Below are positions 8,473-16,759 of a stretch of 35,196 nt of DNA, one piece after another. A program made the translations under genes and the position numbers. Source of the stretch: an uncultured Ruminococcus sp. GTDB lineage: Bacteria > Bacillota > Clostridia > Oscillospirales > Ruminococcaceae. The notes under the pieces were generated by a model. That model was not told the DNA's origin, did not search any database, and saw nothing but the letters and a program-made list of their open reading frames with translations. The stretch's first letter is position 1; each line of letters begins with the position of its first letter. Where the stretch lies: NCBI GenBank assembly GCA_902781565.1, contig CACZJT010000036.1:1-35196 (forward strand), read 5' to 3'.

Positions 8473-9364
8473 TGCGTCATACCTTGTGGGACAGGGCATG
8501 AAAAGCATTTGGCGCAACCGCATGATGTCCTTTGCTTCCTTTTGTATAATACTCGTTTCGCTGCTGATGGTCGGTATCAGCGTGCTGGTGACCATCAACC
8601 TGAACCGCGTTATAGACGGCATCGAGGATCAGTCCGAGGCGGCTGTCACCATCAAGGACGACACCACCGAGGAACAGCGCAACGAGCTGAAAAAGAAGAT
8701 CGAGCAGCTCCCGAACGTTGCGACCGTGACCTTCTACTCGAAGGACGAGGCTTGGCAGAGCATGAAGGAGGATCTCTCGGACGAGCAGCAGGATCTTTTC
8801 CGCTATGCGGACGATAACCCCCTGCCCGATACCTTCCGCGTGACCGTTAAGGATATCCGCATAATGTCGGATACCTCCATGCAGATAAGCACATTCGACT
8901 ACGTTGACACCGTAAAGAGCCCGACTCAGTTCGCGGACGTGCTTGTGAGCATAAAGAACATACTCATGATAATCATGACTGCGGTCATCGCGGCGCTCAT
9001 CGTTGTATGTCTTATCATCATCTCCAACACCACGAGAGCAAGCGTTTTCGCAAGACGCAAGGAGATAAACATAATGAAGTACGTGGGCGCTACGAATACC
9101 TTTATCCGCGTTCCGTTCTTTATTGAGGGAATGGTCGTGGGCGTTTTCGCGGCGGCGGCGGCACTCTTGCTGACGAAGTTCGCGTATGAAGGCGTTTACG
9201 GGATAATCAAGGGCGATATGAGCCTGCTCTCGATACTCGGTATCGACAACCTTTACCCTTTCAGCAAAATGGCTCTGAAAGTAACGGCTGCGTACCTTGT
9301 CTCGGGTGCGTTCATCGGCGCTGTGGGTACTTCCATCAGCGCGAGCAAGCATCTGAAGGTCTGA
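8459..9364 (+). CDS. ftsX: Cell division protein FtsX
   Basis: 301-residue membrane partner of FtsE. One transmembrane helix near the N-terminus (SFASFCIILVSLLMVGISVLV) is followed by an extracellular domain of about 120 residues, then three helices (IIMTAVIAALIVVCLIIIS; VVGVFAAAAALLL; AAYLVSGAFIGAVG). The cytoplasmic loop TRASVFARRKEINIMKYVGAT is typical of FtsX and matches the ATPase-contacting segment. The ATG at 8459 is supported by AGGAGG at 8442-8447 and by conserved length. The gene begins inside the last codons of ftsE. The external domain would contact the coiled coils of the two M23 proteins encoded directly downstream. Confidence 0.93.
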   Translation: MKLSSASYLVGQGMKSIWRNRMMSFASFCIILVSLLMVGISVLVTINLNRVIDGIEDQSEAAVTIKDDTTEEQRNELKKKIEQLPNVATVTFYSKDEAWQSMKEDLSDEQQDLFRYADDNPLPDTFRVTVKDIRIMSDTSMQISTFDYVDTVKSPTQFADVLVSIKNILMIIMTAVIAALIVVCLIIISNTTRASVFARRKEINIMKYVGATNTFIRVPFFIEGMVVGVFAAAAALLLTKFAYEGVYGIIKGDMSLLSILGIDNLYPFSKMALKVTAAYLVSGAFIGAVGTSISASKHLKV

Positions 9365-9388
9365 TCCCTGACGGAGGCGATCTTTTTT

Positions 9389-10954
9389 ATGAAAGCACAC
9401 ACTAAACATCTGGTCAAGCGCTGGCTGACCGCTGCCGCTTCGATGACGATAGCTCTTTCGGCGTTCGCCGATACCGCCTTCATCGGACGGGCGGCTGACG
9501 ATATCGCGGAGGAGGATATCGCGATAACCGGTACCGAGAACGATCTTGCGGAGCTGGAAAGGCGTCAGAGAGAGCTTGATGAGAAAATACAGGCTACCGA
9601 GGGCGATATCGCCGCGGAGGAGGAGCATAAGAAGGCTATCAGCGAGCAGATACTCGTGGTAGAGGATACCCTTCACGCGCTGGCGGCTTCCGTTACCGAG
9701 CTGAACGAGGATATCTCGGTCAGAGACAGCGACATCGAAGCCAAACAGCAGGACGCCGAAAAGACCAAGAACGACATAGTTCTCGGCATAGACGACCTGA
9801 AACAGCGCATGAGGATAATGTATATCGCGGGGGGCAACAGCTACACCGATATACTGGTGGGAGCCTCCGACTTCTACGATATGCTCATGAAGATGGAGCT
9901 GATAAAGCGCGTCGCAGATCACGATAATGCGGAGATCGACTGCCTGATAGCTCTCAAAGCACAGTATGAGCAGGAGGCGGCGGAGCTCGATCTCCAAAAG
10001 GCTGCGCTTGAGGACAACCTCGCGGAGTTACAGCAGCGCCGCAAGCAGCAGCAGGCTCAGATGGAAAAGCTCAAAGGGCTTTATCAGGAGAGCGAGTCGA
10101 GCATCACCATGCTCAACACCGATAAGGAAAACTACGAAGCCAACCGTGAGCAGATCGAGAAGGAACATCAGGAGTTTGAAGATCAGCTGGCGGAGCTGTT
10201 CGCCAAGCAGCAGGCTATAGCCGCTGCCAAGAAAGCCAAGCAGGAGGCTGCCGCAAAGAAGGCTGCCGAGGAAGCTGCAAAGGCTGCCGAAGACCTGCCC
10301 GAGATCATAGTTGATGACGGGACACAGGAGGAGAATACCAACATAGTCATAGAGGGCGGCGACGACGAGGAGCCGACGGAGAACACCGCGGACAACAATG
10401 TTGAGGACTTCGAGGATACCTCTTACTTTGAGGACAACGAGGACGAGCAGCCTCAGGACGTTGACAACAGCTCGGACGCGCAGACGTCCTCGGGCGGCGG
10501 GAGCGATCCCAATGAAGCGTATGGGTATTCACCCAAGTCGAGGTTCACCTGGCCCGTTCCGGGGTATTATAACATTTCCTACGGTATCGGCTGGCGCTGG
10601 GGCGCTTATCATCAGGGTATCGACATCTGGTCGGAGGGTATACGCGGTCATGACATCATCGCGGCTGACGACGGTACGGTCATACTTGTATCGAATACCT
10701 GTACCCACGACTACGGAAAGAACGGCTCCTGCGGCTGCGGCGGCGGATACGGAAACTACTGCATAATCGACCACGGCGACGGCTGGTGGACGCTCTACGG
10801 ACACTCGGAGGGAATAACCGTCTCCGAGGGTCAGGAGGTCAAGAAGGGCGACGTTATCGGAACTGTAGGCTCGACGGGCTACTCGACGGGTCCTCACCTG
10901 CATTTCGAGGTGCGTATCAACAACGAGCCCCAGAACCCCGAGGATTATGTATAA
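9389..10954 (+). CDS. Secreted coiled-coil M23 peptidase (EnvC/PcsB-like FtsEX partner)
   Basis: 521 residues with a signal peptide (KRWLTAAASMTIALSAFADTAFIG), a long coiled coil (~40-275), an Ala/Lys stretch, an acidic linker (~300-370) and a C-terminal M23/LytM domain (~385-521). The domain retains the usual zinc and catalytic residues H408xxxD412, H472 (YGH), and H503-x-H505 (HLHF), so it should be an active peptidoglycan endopeptidase, unlike E. coli EnvC. It carries a Cys-rich insert CTHDYGKNGSCGCGGGYGNY just before the catalytic core strand. It starts 24 bp after ftsX behind GGAGGCGAT. The coiled-coil/LytM architecture next to ftsEX is what FtsEX-activated hydrolases look like. The partnership itself is inferred from context. 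Confidence 0.88.
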   Translation: MKAHTKHLVKRWLTAAASMTIALSAFADTAFIGRAADDIAEEDIAITGTENDLAELERRQRELDEKIQATEGDIAAEEEHKKAISEQILVVEDTLHALAASVTELNEDISVRDSDIEAKQQDAEKTKNDIVLGIDDLKQRMRIMYIAGGNSYTDILVGASDFYDMLMKMELIKRVADHDNAEIDCLIALKAQYEQEAAELDLQKAALEDNLAELQQRRKQQQAQMEKLKGLYQESESSITMLNTDKENYEANREQIEKEHQEFEDQLAELFAKQQAIAAAKKAKQEAAAKKAAEEAAKAAEDLPEIIVDDGTQEENTNIVIEGGDDEEPTENTADNNVEDFEDTSYFEDNEDEQPQDVDNSSDAQTSSGGGSDPNEAYGYSPKSRFTWPVPGYYNISYGIGWRWGAYHQGIDIWSEGIRGHDIIAADDGTVILVSNTCTHDYGKNGSCGCGGGYGNYCIIDHGDGWWTLYGHSEGITVSEGQEVKKGDVIGTVGSTGYSTGPHLHFEVRINNEPQNPEDYV

Positions 10955-10970
10955 TATCAAATACAAACGT

Positions 10971-11000
10971 GCGGAGGTCCGTATTGCCGCGGACCTCTGC
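10971..11000 (+). terminator. Hairpin between the two M23 genes (possible attenuator)
   Basis: GCGGAGGTCCG (10971-10981) and CGGACCTCTGC (10990-11000) form an 11-bp stem with one G-U pair and an eight-base loop. It is followed by ATTTG rather than a proper T run, so it may slow polymerase or protect the 3' end of the upstream message rather than terminate fully. Confidence 0.5.
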
Positions 11001-11030
11001 ATTTGTGCGTAAACGAATGGAGATCGACCG

Positions 11031-12377
11031 ATGAAGAAAGCGTCTGTTCTGAAACGAATAGCGGCTGCCGCCGCGGTGCTCGTGCTTTGCGGGGGAGTGT
11101 TTTCCTCCGAGAGGGCGCAGGGCGTTATCGGGGTCTGCGCCGATGAGAGCAGTGAGGAGGAGCAGGAGAGCGCTCCCGAGGAAAATATCTATGTCAGCAG
11201 ACTCGGACAGATAGCGGCGCGTCAGGAGGAGCTGAAGAATCAGCTCGAAGGCGCGAACTCCGACATTCTGAGCGAATCGGAGAAGCAGACTATCATACTT
11301 GAACAGATCAATATGATAAACGAAAAGTCTGAGGTGCTGAACGCATACATGACCTCCCTCGAAATGAACATCTCCGCCGAACAGCGGGAGGTTCTGGGGC
11401 TCAAAAAGCAGGTGGACGAGGGGATAGCCAATTACAAGCAGCGGCTGCGAACCATGTACATCATGGGCGACTTGTCATATGCAGACGTGGTGATAAACTC
11501 GGGGAGCTTTTTCGATGTGCTCATGAGGACGGAGCTGATGAAGCGGCTCACAGAGCAGGACGCGGAGCGGCTTGACGAGCTGGTGGCGATGAAGTCGGAG
11601 TATGACAGCAGCAACAAGCAGCTGATGTTCAACGAGAGCGAATACACCGATCAGATGAAGCAGCTGGAGCGCGAGAAGGCGGAGCTGGCTTCGCTGTACA
11701 ATACGAGCGGCGAGACAAAGCGGCTGCTGCGTGAGAAGATGGACAAGCTCGCAGAGGACGAGAAGGTCTTCGAGAACGAGATATATTCCTACGAGGGGAT
11801 ACTCAATGACCTGCTGCTGGGGAGCTATTCCAGCGACGCGGACGAGACATTCAGGCTCGAAACGGAGGTCAAAGCGACCGATAAGCTGACCGAGCTTCAC
11901 AAGCAGATCTCCGACAGGGAGCAGGCGGGAGAGAAGCTCGCCGACACCGAGAGCCGCTACAGGTTCATGTGGCCCGTCAAGGAGCATACCTACGTTTCCT
12001 CGGGCGTCGGAGCGCGGTGGGGGACTTACCACACGGGGCTGGATATACCCGGGGAGAGCGCCTTCCCGATAAGCGCGTCGGAGGCGGGAACGGTCGTCCG
12101 CACCAACAACAGCTGCACCCACAACTACGGCAAGGACGGTTCCTGCGGCTGCGGCGGCGGATATGGCAACTTCGTTATAATCGACCACGGAAACGGCTTC
12201 CTGACGCTGTACGGTCATCTGACTACCACCAAGGTCGAAGTGGGCGACAAGGTGAAGAAGGGCGACACCATAGGGCTCATGGGCTCGACGGGTTACTCAA
12301 CGGGAACGCACCTGCATTTCGAGCTGAGGTACGAGGGCTATGTGACCAATCCCGCGAATTTCGTAACGCCCGAATAA
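11031..12377 (+). CDS. Second secreted coiled-coil M23 peptidase
   Basis: 448 residues, a tandem paralogue of the preceding gene: signal peptide (LKRIAAAAAVLVLCGGVFSSERAQG), coiled coil (~55-300) and M23 domain (~310-448). All four expected positions are present: H334xxxD338, H396 (YGH), H427-x-H429 (HLHF). It has the same Cys-rich insert (CTHNYGKDGSCGCGGGYGNF). The two proteins share IMGDLSYADV/IAGGNSYTDI and VLMRTELMKR/MLMKMELIKR segments in the coiled coil, which supports a duplication. The second lacks most of the acidic linker. The start follows TGGAGA. It is probably the last gene of the ftsEX cluster and may divide labour with its paralogue (septal versus lateral wall), which the sequence cannot show. 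Confidence 0.88.
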   Translation: MKKASVLKRIAAAAAVLVLCGGVFSSERAQGVIGVCADESSEEEQESAPEENIYVSRLGQIAARQEELKNQLEGANSDILSESEKQTIILEQINMINEKSEVLNAYMTSLEMNISAEQREVLGLKKQVDEGIANYKQRLRTMYIMGDLSYADVVINSGSFFDVLMRTELMKRLTEQDAERLDELVAMKSEYDSSNKQLMFNESEYTDQMKQLEREKAELASLYNTSGETKRLLREKMDKLAEDEKVFENEIYSYEGILNDLLLGSYSSDADETFRLETEVKATDKLTELHKQISDREQAGEKLADTESRYRFMWPVKEHTYVSSGVGARWGTYHTGLDIPGESAFPISASEAGTVVRTNNSCTHNYGKDGSCGCGGGYGNFVIIDHGNGFLTLYGHLTTTKVEVGDKVKKGDTIGLMGSTGYSTGTHLHFELRYEGYVTNPANFVTPE

Positions 12378-12417
12378 GGTCGGAGCGGACAATATTTTCA
12401 TATCGTGCTAAATTTTC

Positions 12418-12450
12418 GGGCGCTCGGTCGGAGCGCTCGATTTTGCGTTT
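12418..12450 (+). terminator. Terminator after the ftsEX/M23 cluster
   Basis: GGGCGCTC (12418-12425) pairs with GAGCGCTC (12431-12438) with one G-U pair around a five-base loop, followed by GATTTTGCGTTTT. The T run is interrupted, so strength is moderate. Confidence 0.6.
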
Positions 12451-12954
12451 TAGACGGGTCATTTCTTAATGGGTACGAAATTTCTTTGTGCAATTTGCTC
12501 TATAAAACATCGGTTATGTGAAATAAAAGGTTAAGACCGTGTAAAAATAAGCCGAAATGTAATGAATTTTCACATAATGATAACTGAAAGATGAACGAAA
12601 ACGATAGAAAAATAACAAAAAAGTGCAAAATGTGAAAAAATGAATTAACATAGTCGAAAACGTTTTAGATAGGCAAAATGCGCAAAAAGAGGCTAAGAAT
12701 TTAGTATAAATAAACATACTAAAACGGTTACAATTCAAAACTTGTGTATAAAAAACCATTTCGTCGAAAATGGTTTAAGAAGCAGAGTGAGGTTTGTGTG
12801 ACGGAAGTGCGAAAACCGCGGGTCGGGAGAGCCAGTTATTACAAAAGGATTGCAGAAAGGCTGAATTTGTTGTCAAAGTGCATGAAAAAACAAGGGTAAT
12901 TTAGTGCAGGTCTACATATTTTATTACTCTTTGGAAGAAAATTTGAAAAAAGAC
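12451..12954. other. AT-rich regulatory spacer upstream of the lacI-type gene
   Basis: No supported gene. Apart from the LacI-type operator at 12655-12668, it holds a 9-bp inverted repeat AAACCATTT (12753-12761) / AAATGGTTT (12768-12776) with no T run after it. The one open frame on the minus strand (12514-12759) is Phe/Tyr-rich, lacks a ribosome binding site and looks composition-driven. Confidence 0.5.
12655..12668. promoter_or_regulatory. LacI-family operator 1
   Basis: CGAAAACGTTTTAG, with a perfect AAAACGTTTT core centred on CG as in LacI/GalR operators. It lies about 300 bp upstream of the lacI promoter, a distance suited to looping with operators 2 and 3. Confidence 0.55.
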
Positions 12955-12983
12955 TTGAAATTTGAAAGAAAGTATTGTACAAT
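12955..12983 (+). promoter_or_regulatory. Promoter of the lacI-type gene
   Basis: TTGAAA (12955-12960) and TACAAT (12978-12983) are separated by 17 bp, giving a leader of about 120 nt that contains two operators. Confidence 0.75.
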
Positions 12984-12991
12984 TTGATTAA

Positions 12992-13005
12992 AGGAAACGT
13001 TTACG
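12992..13005. promoter_or_regulatory. LacI-family operator 2
   Basis: AGGAAACGTTTACG has an AAACGTTT core (12995-13002) immediately after the -10, over the expected transcription start. Binding here would block initiation, which suggests autoregulation. Confidence 0.65.
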
Positions 13006-13060
13006 AAAGACTATCGGCAGACGCTCCCGAACGATAGCACAAAGCGGTTCGACAGACTGC

Positions 13061-13071
13061 GAAAACGTTTA
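13061..13071. promoter_or_regulatory. LacI-family operator 3
   Basis: GAAAACGTTTA has an AAACGTTT core (13063-13070) in the lacI leader, 68 bp from operator 2 and about 43 bp before the start codon. Confidence 0.6.
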
Positions 13072-13113
13072 GGGGATCCGTCGTGATCGTGGTGGAAGGG
13101 AGATGATGCCGAA

Positions 13114-14124
13114 ATGGTTTCGCTGAAGGACATTTCCGTTCGCTGCGGAGTATCTATCGCGACAGTCAGCAAGGCACTCAACGATCATAACGACGTGAGC
13201 CCGCAGACCAAGGAGCGGCTGATAAAAGCGGCAAAGGAAATGGGCTACTTTCCCAACTCGCAGGCGCGGGCGCTCAAGACCAACAGGACATTCAATCTGG
13301 GCGTCATGTTCTCCGATGAAGCGGGAAGGGGACTCACACATGAGTTCTTCGCGAAGGTGCTCAACAGCTTCAAGACCGAAGCCGAGCAGTCGGGGTATGA
13401 CATAACCTTTATTAGTAAGAACTTAGGCGGCAGAAAGATGTCCACCTTTGAACACTGCAAGTACCGCAACGTTGACGGGATAGTGATAATCTGCACGGAT
13501 TTCTCCGACCCCGATGTTTACGAGCTGATAAACGGCGACCTTCCCGTGGTGACTATCGACCATGTGTTTGAGTGTCACTCGGCGGTCGTATCTAACAACG
13601 AAACAGGCGTTGAACAGCTTGTGAGATACGTCTACGAGCGGGGACACAGAAAGATCGCTTTCATACAGGGCAAGCGGTCGGCGGTCATGGAAAAGCGAAT
13701 GAACGGCTTCTATAAGGCGTGCATATCGCTGGGGATAGAGATACGCTCCGACTGGATGCTGATCGGCGAGTATCAGAGCCCTCAGATGACTTACGAGCTG
13801 ACCAAAAAGCTCATAAGCGGGAGCGACAGACCGACCTGCATACTCATGCCCGATGACTATTCGGCGATCGGAGGGTACAACGCGATAAATGATGCGGGGC
13901 TCTCGATACCCGATGATATCTCGGTGGTGGGGTATGACGGTATAGCTTATTCGGAGTTTCTTTCTCCGAGACTTACATCTTATAAGCAGGACACCGCGGT
14001 GATCGGGGCTTCGGCGGCAAAGAAGCTGATAGCACAGATCGAAAATCCCGCGATGACATTAAGCGAAGTGCTGACGATAGACGGGACGATCTCCGAAGGA
14101 GAATCGGTCGCACACGTCGGCTGA
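13114..14124 (+). CDS. LacI/GalR-family transcriptional regulator
   Basis: 336 residues. The N-terminal HTH is textbook LacI (LKDISVRCGVSIATVSKALN, then DVSPQTKERLIKAAKEMGYFPN and hinge SQARALKTNRT). It is followed by a periplasmic-binding-protein-like sugar domain (NLGVMF, VDGIVIICTDF, LPVVTIDH, HRKIAFIQGKR, PTCILMPDDYSAIGG, ISVVGYDG). The start follows AAGGGAG. Upstream ATGs at 13102 and 13105 do not encode this protein (the first meets a stop after seven codons). Three operator-like sites upstream and one at its 3' end suggest that it represses itself and the adjacent importer. The effector is probably the imported disaccharide or a product of it, not determinable here. Confidence 0.92.
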   Translation: MVSLKDISVRCGVSIATVSKALNDHNDVSPQTKERLIKAAKEMGYFPNSQARALKTNRTFNLGVMFSDEAGRGLTHEFFAKVLNSFKTEAEQSGYDITFISKNLGGRKMSTFEHCKYRNVDGIVIICTDFSDPDVYELINGDLPVVTIDHVFECHSAVVSNNETGVEQLVRYVYERGHRKIAFIQGKRSAVMEKRMNGFYKACISLGIEIRSDWMLIGEYQSPQMTYELTKKLISGSDRPTCILMPDDYSAIGGYNAINDAGLSIPDDISVVGYDGIAYSEFLSPRLTSYKQDTAVIGASAAKKLIAQIENPAMTLSEVLTIDGTISEGESVAHVG

Positions 14125-14136
14125 AAACGATTAACT
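14121..14136. promoter_or_regulatory. LacI/CcpA-type operator between lacI and the binding-protein gene
   Basis: CTGAAAACGATTAACT fits most of the cre-like consensus WTGNAANCGNWWNCA and overlaps the lacI stop codon (14122-14124). It lies about 70 bp before the binding-protein start, so it could control an internal promoter. I do not see a clean -35/-10 pair in the 80-bp gap. Confidence 0.55.
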
Positions 14137-14203
14137 AAGGCATTAGCACGGCGAAAGCCGATGATAATATAAGCAATGCATATTTTTAAGGAGGAAATTT
14201 ATT

Positions 14204-15667
14204 ATGGCACAGCTCAAGAAGATTTTAGCAGGCGCAATGGCTCTCTGCATGGCAGGTTCTGTACTGACCGCTTGCGGCGGCACCAGCGACAGCAGCAGCG
14301 ATGCAGGTACTGCTGATGCAGGCACTACCGATGCAGGCAACACCGATGGCGGTTCTACCGAGGTAAAGGACGTTGAGCCCGCTAAGACCGATGATCTCGT
14401 AAATACCGGCAAGGTCTACAACATCTACTGCTGGAACACCGAGTTCAAGGAGAGATTCGAGAAGTACTACGAGGGCGTTAAGGATACTGCTCTCTGGGAC
14501 GGTGTTGAGGTTAAATGGACCGAAATTCCTAACAAAGACAACAACTATCAGACCAAGCTCGATGATGCTCTCAAGAACCAGAACACCGCAGCTGATGACG
14601 ACAAGATCGACCTGTTCCTCGTAGAGGCTGACTACGCTATGAAGTATGTTAACTCCGATGCGCCTCTCGACGTTATCGGTGAAGTAGGTCTGACCAAGGA
14701 CGATTTGGCTAACCAGTACAAGTACACTCAGGACGCTATGACCGACTCCAACGGCACTCTGAAGGGTGTTTCGTGGCAGGCTACTCCGGGTCTGTTCCTG
14801 TACAATGCCGACTACGCTAAGCAGGTTCTGGGCACTGACGATCCTACCGAGGTACAGGCTGCTGTAGCTGACTGGGACAAGTTCGCTGAGACCGCTCAGA
14901 AGATGAAGGACGCAGGCATATTCATGGTATCCGGTTATGACGATACATACAGATGCTTCTCCAACAACGTTTCCGCTCCTTGGGTAACAGACGGCAAGAT
15001 CACTGTTGATCCTCAGATCAAGGCTTGGGTAGACCAGACCAAGGAATACTCTGAGAAAGGCTACAACAACGGCACCTCCCTCTGGGATGATGCTTGGAAG
15101 GCCGGTCAGAAGGTTGACGGTAAGGTATTCGGTTACTTCTTCTCTACCTGGGGCATTCCTTTCACCCTGCTCCCCAACACTGTAGACAAGGCTCTTGACG
15201 ACGGCGGCGCTGCTGACGAGTCCAACGGCGGTTACGGTCACTGGAGAGCTTGCGCAGGTCCTCAGTCCTACTTCTGGGGCGGCACATGGCTCTGCGGTGC
15301 TTACGGTTCCGATAACATCGCTATCACCAGAGATATCATGCTGAAGCTCACCTGCGACACCGATATCATGGCTTCCATCACCGAGAACGAGCAGGACTAC
15401 ACCAACAACAAGGCTGCTATCAAGAAGCTGACCGACGCAGGCTACAGCAATCCTTTCCTCGGCGGTCAGGATCACCTCTCGCTGCTGTCTGAGGCTGCTG
15501 AGAAGATCGACCTCACCAACAAGATGTCTGCTTACGACCAGGGCTGCAACGAAGAGTTCCAGGGCGCTATGAAGGACTACTTCCAGGGTACTGTTGACTA
15601 CGACAAGGCTCTCGAGACCTTCAAGACCAACATCACCACAAAGTACGGCGATCTTTCCATGGACTAA
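14204..15667 (+). CDS. Carbohydrate ABC transporter substrate-binding lipoprotein
   Basis: 487 residues. The N-terminus is a lipoprotein signal (LKKILAGAMALCMAGSVLTAC) with the lipidated Cys at residue 24. A low-complexity Ser/Ala/Gly/Thr/Asp tether (~25-50) follows, then a family 1-type extracellular solute-binding domain with many aromatic residues (WNTEFKERFEKYY, YCW, WGIPFTLLPN, YFWGGTWLCGAYGS) as expected for stacking on sugar rings. The ribosome binding site AAGGAGG is strong. Codon choice is more biased than in neighbouring genes (GCT, GAC, AAG, GGC dominate), implying high expression. It is followed by an attenuator and then two permease genes. The ligand is probably a beta-glucoside or cello-oligosaccharide, judged only from the nearby GH94 gene. 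Confidence 0.92.
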   Translation: MAQLKKILAGAMALCMAGSVLTACGGTSDSSSDAGTADAGTTDAGNTDGGSTEVKDVEPAKTDDLVNTGKVYNIYCWNTEFKERFEKYYEGVKDTALWDGVEVKWTEIPNKDNNYQTKLDDALKNQNTAADDDKIDLFLVEADYAMKYVNSDAPLDVIGEVGLTKDDLANQYKYTQDAMTDSNGTLKGVSWQATPGLFLYNADYAKQVLGTDDPTEVQAAVADWDKFAETAQKMKDAGIFMVSGYDDTYRCFSNNVSAPWVTDGKITVDPQIKAWVDQTKEYSEKGYNNGTSLWDDAWKAGQKVDGKVFGYFFSTWGIPFTLLPNTVDKALDDGGAADESNGGYGHWRACAGPQSYFWGGTWLCGAYGSDNIAITRDIMLKLTCDTDIMASITENEQDYTNNKAAIKKLTDAGYSNPFLGGQDHLSLLSEAAEKIDLTNKMSAYDQGCNEEFQGAMKDYFQGTVDYDKALETFKTNITTKYGDLSMD

Positions 15668-15714
15668 TGGATCGTCTGATCTGTTAAACCTTTAGTAATA
15701 CCTGTATAAGAATG

Positions 15715-15748
15715 GGGGGACTGAGGCGAACCTCGGTTCCCCGTTTTT
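15715..15748 (+). terminator. Attenuator/terminator between binding protein and permeases
   Basis: GGGGGACTGAGG (15715-15726), loop CGAA, CCTCGGTTCCCC (15731-15742): a 12-bp stem with two G-U pairs followed by G and five T. Partial termination here would give excess binding protein over permease from one operon, a common design in sugar ABC operons. Confidence 0.85.
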
Positions 15749-15802
15749 ATACCATAACTGTTTAATATTTTTTTCTATCTTTAATATTGTGGGTGACGAT
15801 TC

Positions 15803-16744
15803 ATGAGAAGGAAAACCATTAGCTACGCTAAGTGGGGTTACATATTCCTGATCCCCTTCGTAGTTATTTACTGTATATTCTCCCTCTGGCCTCTGATACA
15901 GACATTCGGCTACAGCTTCCTTGACTACGTTATCAGTCAGGGTTCGGTAACGAGCATAAGAGGCGGCGGCGCGGATACCATTCAGAACAAAGGCTTCTGT
16001 GGTCTTAGTAATTACATTGCTGTTATGAAGAGCGGCGGTATTTTTGCGGTATCTTTCTGGAATACCATCGTGCTTTGGCTTGTGGGCTTTATCCCGCAGA
16101 TCATAGTCTCGCTGCTGTTAGCTTCATGGTTCACAGACATCAGACTGAAGCTGAAAGCACAGGGCTTCTTCAAGACAGTTATGTATATGCCTAACGTTAT
16201 CATGGCGTCGGCATTATCGCTGCTGTTCTACTCCCTCTGCACAAAGGGCGGCGCACTCGATACGCTGTTCGGCGGTCCCGAGCTCCTCACAAAGGTATGG
16301 GGCGCACGCGGCGTTGTAGGCTTCATCAACTTCCTTATGTGGTACGGAAATACCACTATCCTTCTTATGGCTGCAATGATGGGTATTGACACCTCGCTCT
16401 ACGAGGCGGCTCAGATAGACGGCGCTAATCCTACGCAGGTCTTCTGGCAGATCACAATGCCCCTTATCAAGCCTATTCTTGCATACGTTGTCGTGACCTC
16501 CATGATCGGTGGTCTACAGATGTACGACGTACCTTACATCATCGGCGGTACGGCAGGTAACCCGAACCAGGTGCTCAAGACGCTGGTATCTCAGATACAG
16601 CTCGGTAAGAACTCCTCGGTCGGCGCAGTTTCCGCACTGTCCGTTCTCGTATTCATCGTATCGGCTATCCTTGGCTTTATCACCCTGAAACTCATGGACG
16701 ATAACAGCATCAAGACCCGCTACGGCAAGAAGAAAAAGAAGTAA
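15803..16744 (+). CDS. Sugar ABC transporter permease (MalF-like)
   Basis: 313 residues with about six transmembrane helices (GYIFLIPFVVIYCIFSLWPLI near the N-terminus). The EAA loop reads SLYEAAQIDGANPTQVFWQITMPLIKP (~190-217), the ATPase-docking motif of binding-protein-dependent permeases. It corresponds to the MalF/UgpA-type first permease of family 1 carbohydrate importers. The C-terminus is highly basic (KTRYGKKKKK). It lies 135 bp after the binding-protein gene, beyond the attenuator, and 15 bp before the second permease, so the two are translated from one message. Confidence 0.9.
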   Translation: MRRKTISYAKWGYIFLIPFVVIYCIFSLWPLIQTFGYSFLDYVISQGSVTSIRGGGADTIQNKGFCGLSNYIAVMKSGGIFAVSFWNTIVLWLVGFIPQIIVSLLLASWFTDIRLKLKAQGFFKTVMYMPNVIMASALSLLFYSLCTKGGALDTLFGGPELLTKVWGARGVVGFINFLMWYGNTTILLMAAMMGIDTSLYEAAQIDGANPTQVFWQITMPLIKPILAYVVVTSMIGGLQMYDVPYIIGGTAGNPNQVLKTLVSQIQLGKNSSVGAVSALSVLVFIVSAILGFITLKLMDDNSIKTRYGKKKKK

Positions 16745-16759
16745 AGGAGGATATCTGCA

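Noticed and set aside
8477..9997. Minus-strand open frame of 506 codons opposite ftsX and the first M23 gene
   Set aside because: It is a shadow of two well-identified genes, rich in His, Arg and Val, with no ribosome binding site.
12514..12759. Minus-strand open frame of 81 codons in the AT-rich spacer before lacI
   Set aside because: The Phe/Tyr-rich composition is explained by A-rich plus-strand DNA. There is no ribosome binding site or promoter.
12753..12776. AAACCATTT / AAATGGTTT inverted repeat as a terminator
   Set aside because: The stem is AT-rich and not followed by a T run on either strand in the expected place. It may be an operator but lacks the central CG core of the other sites.
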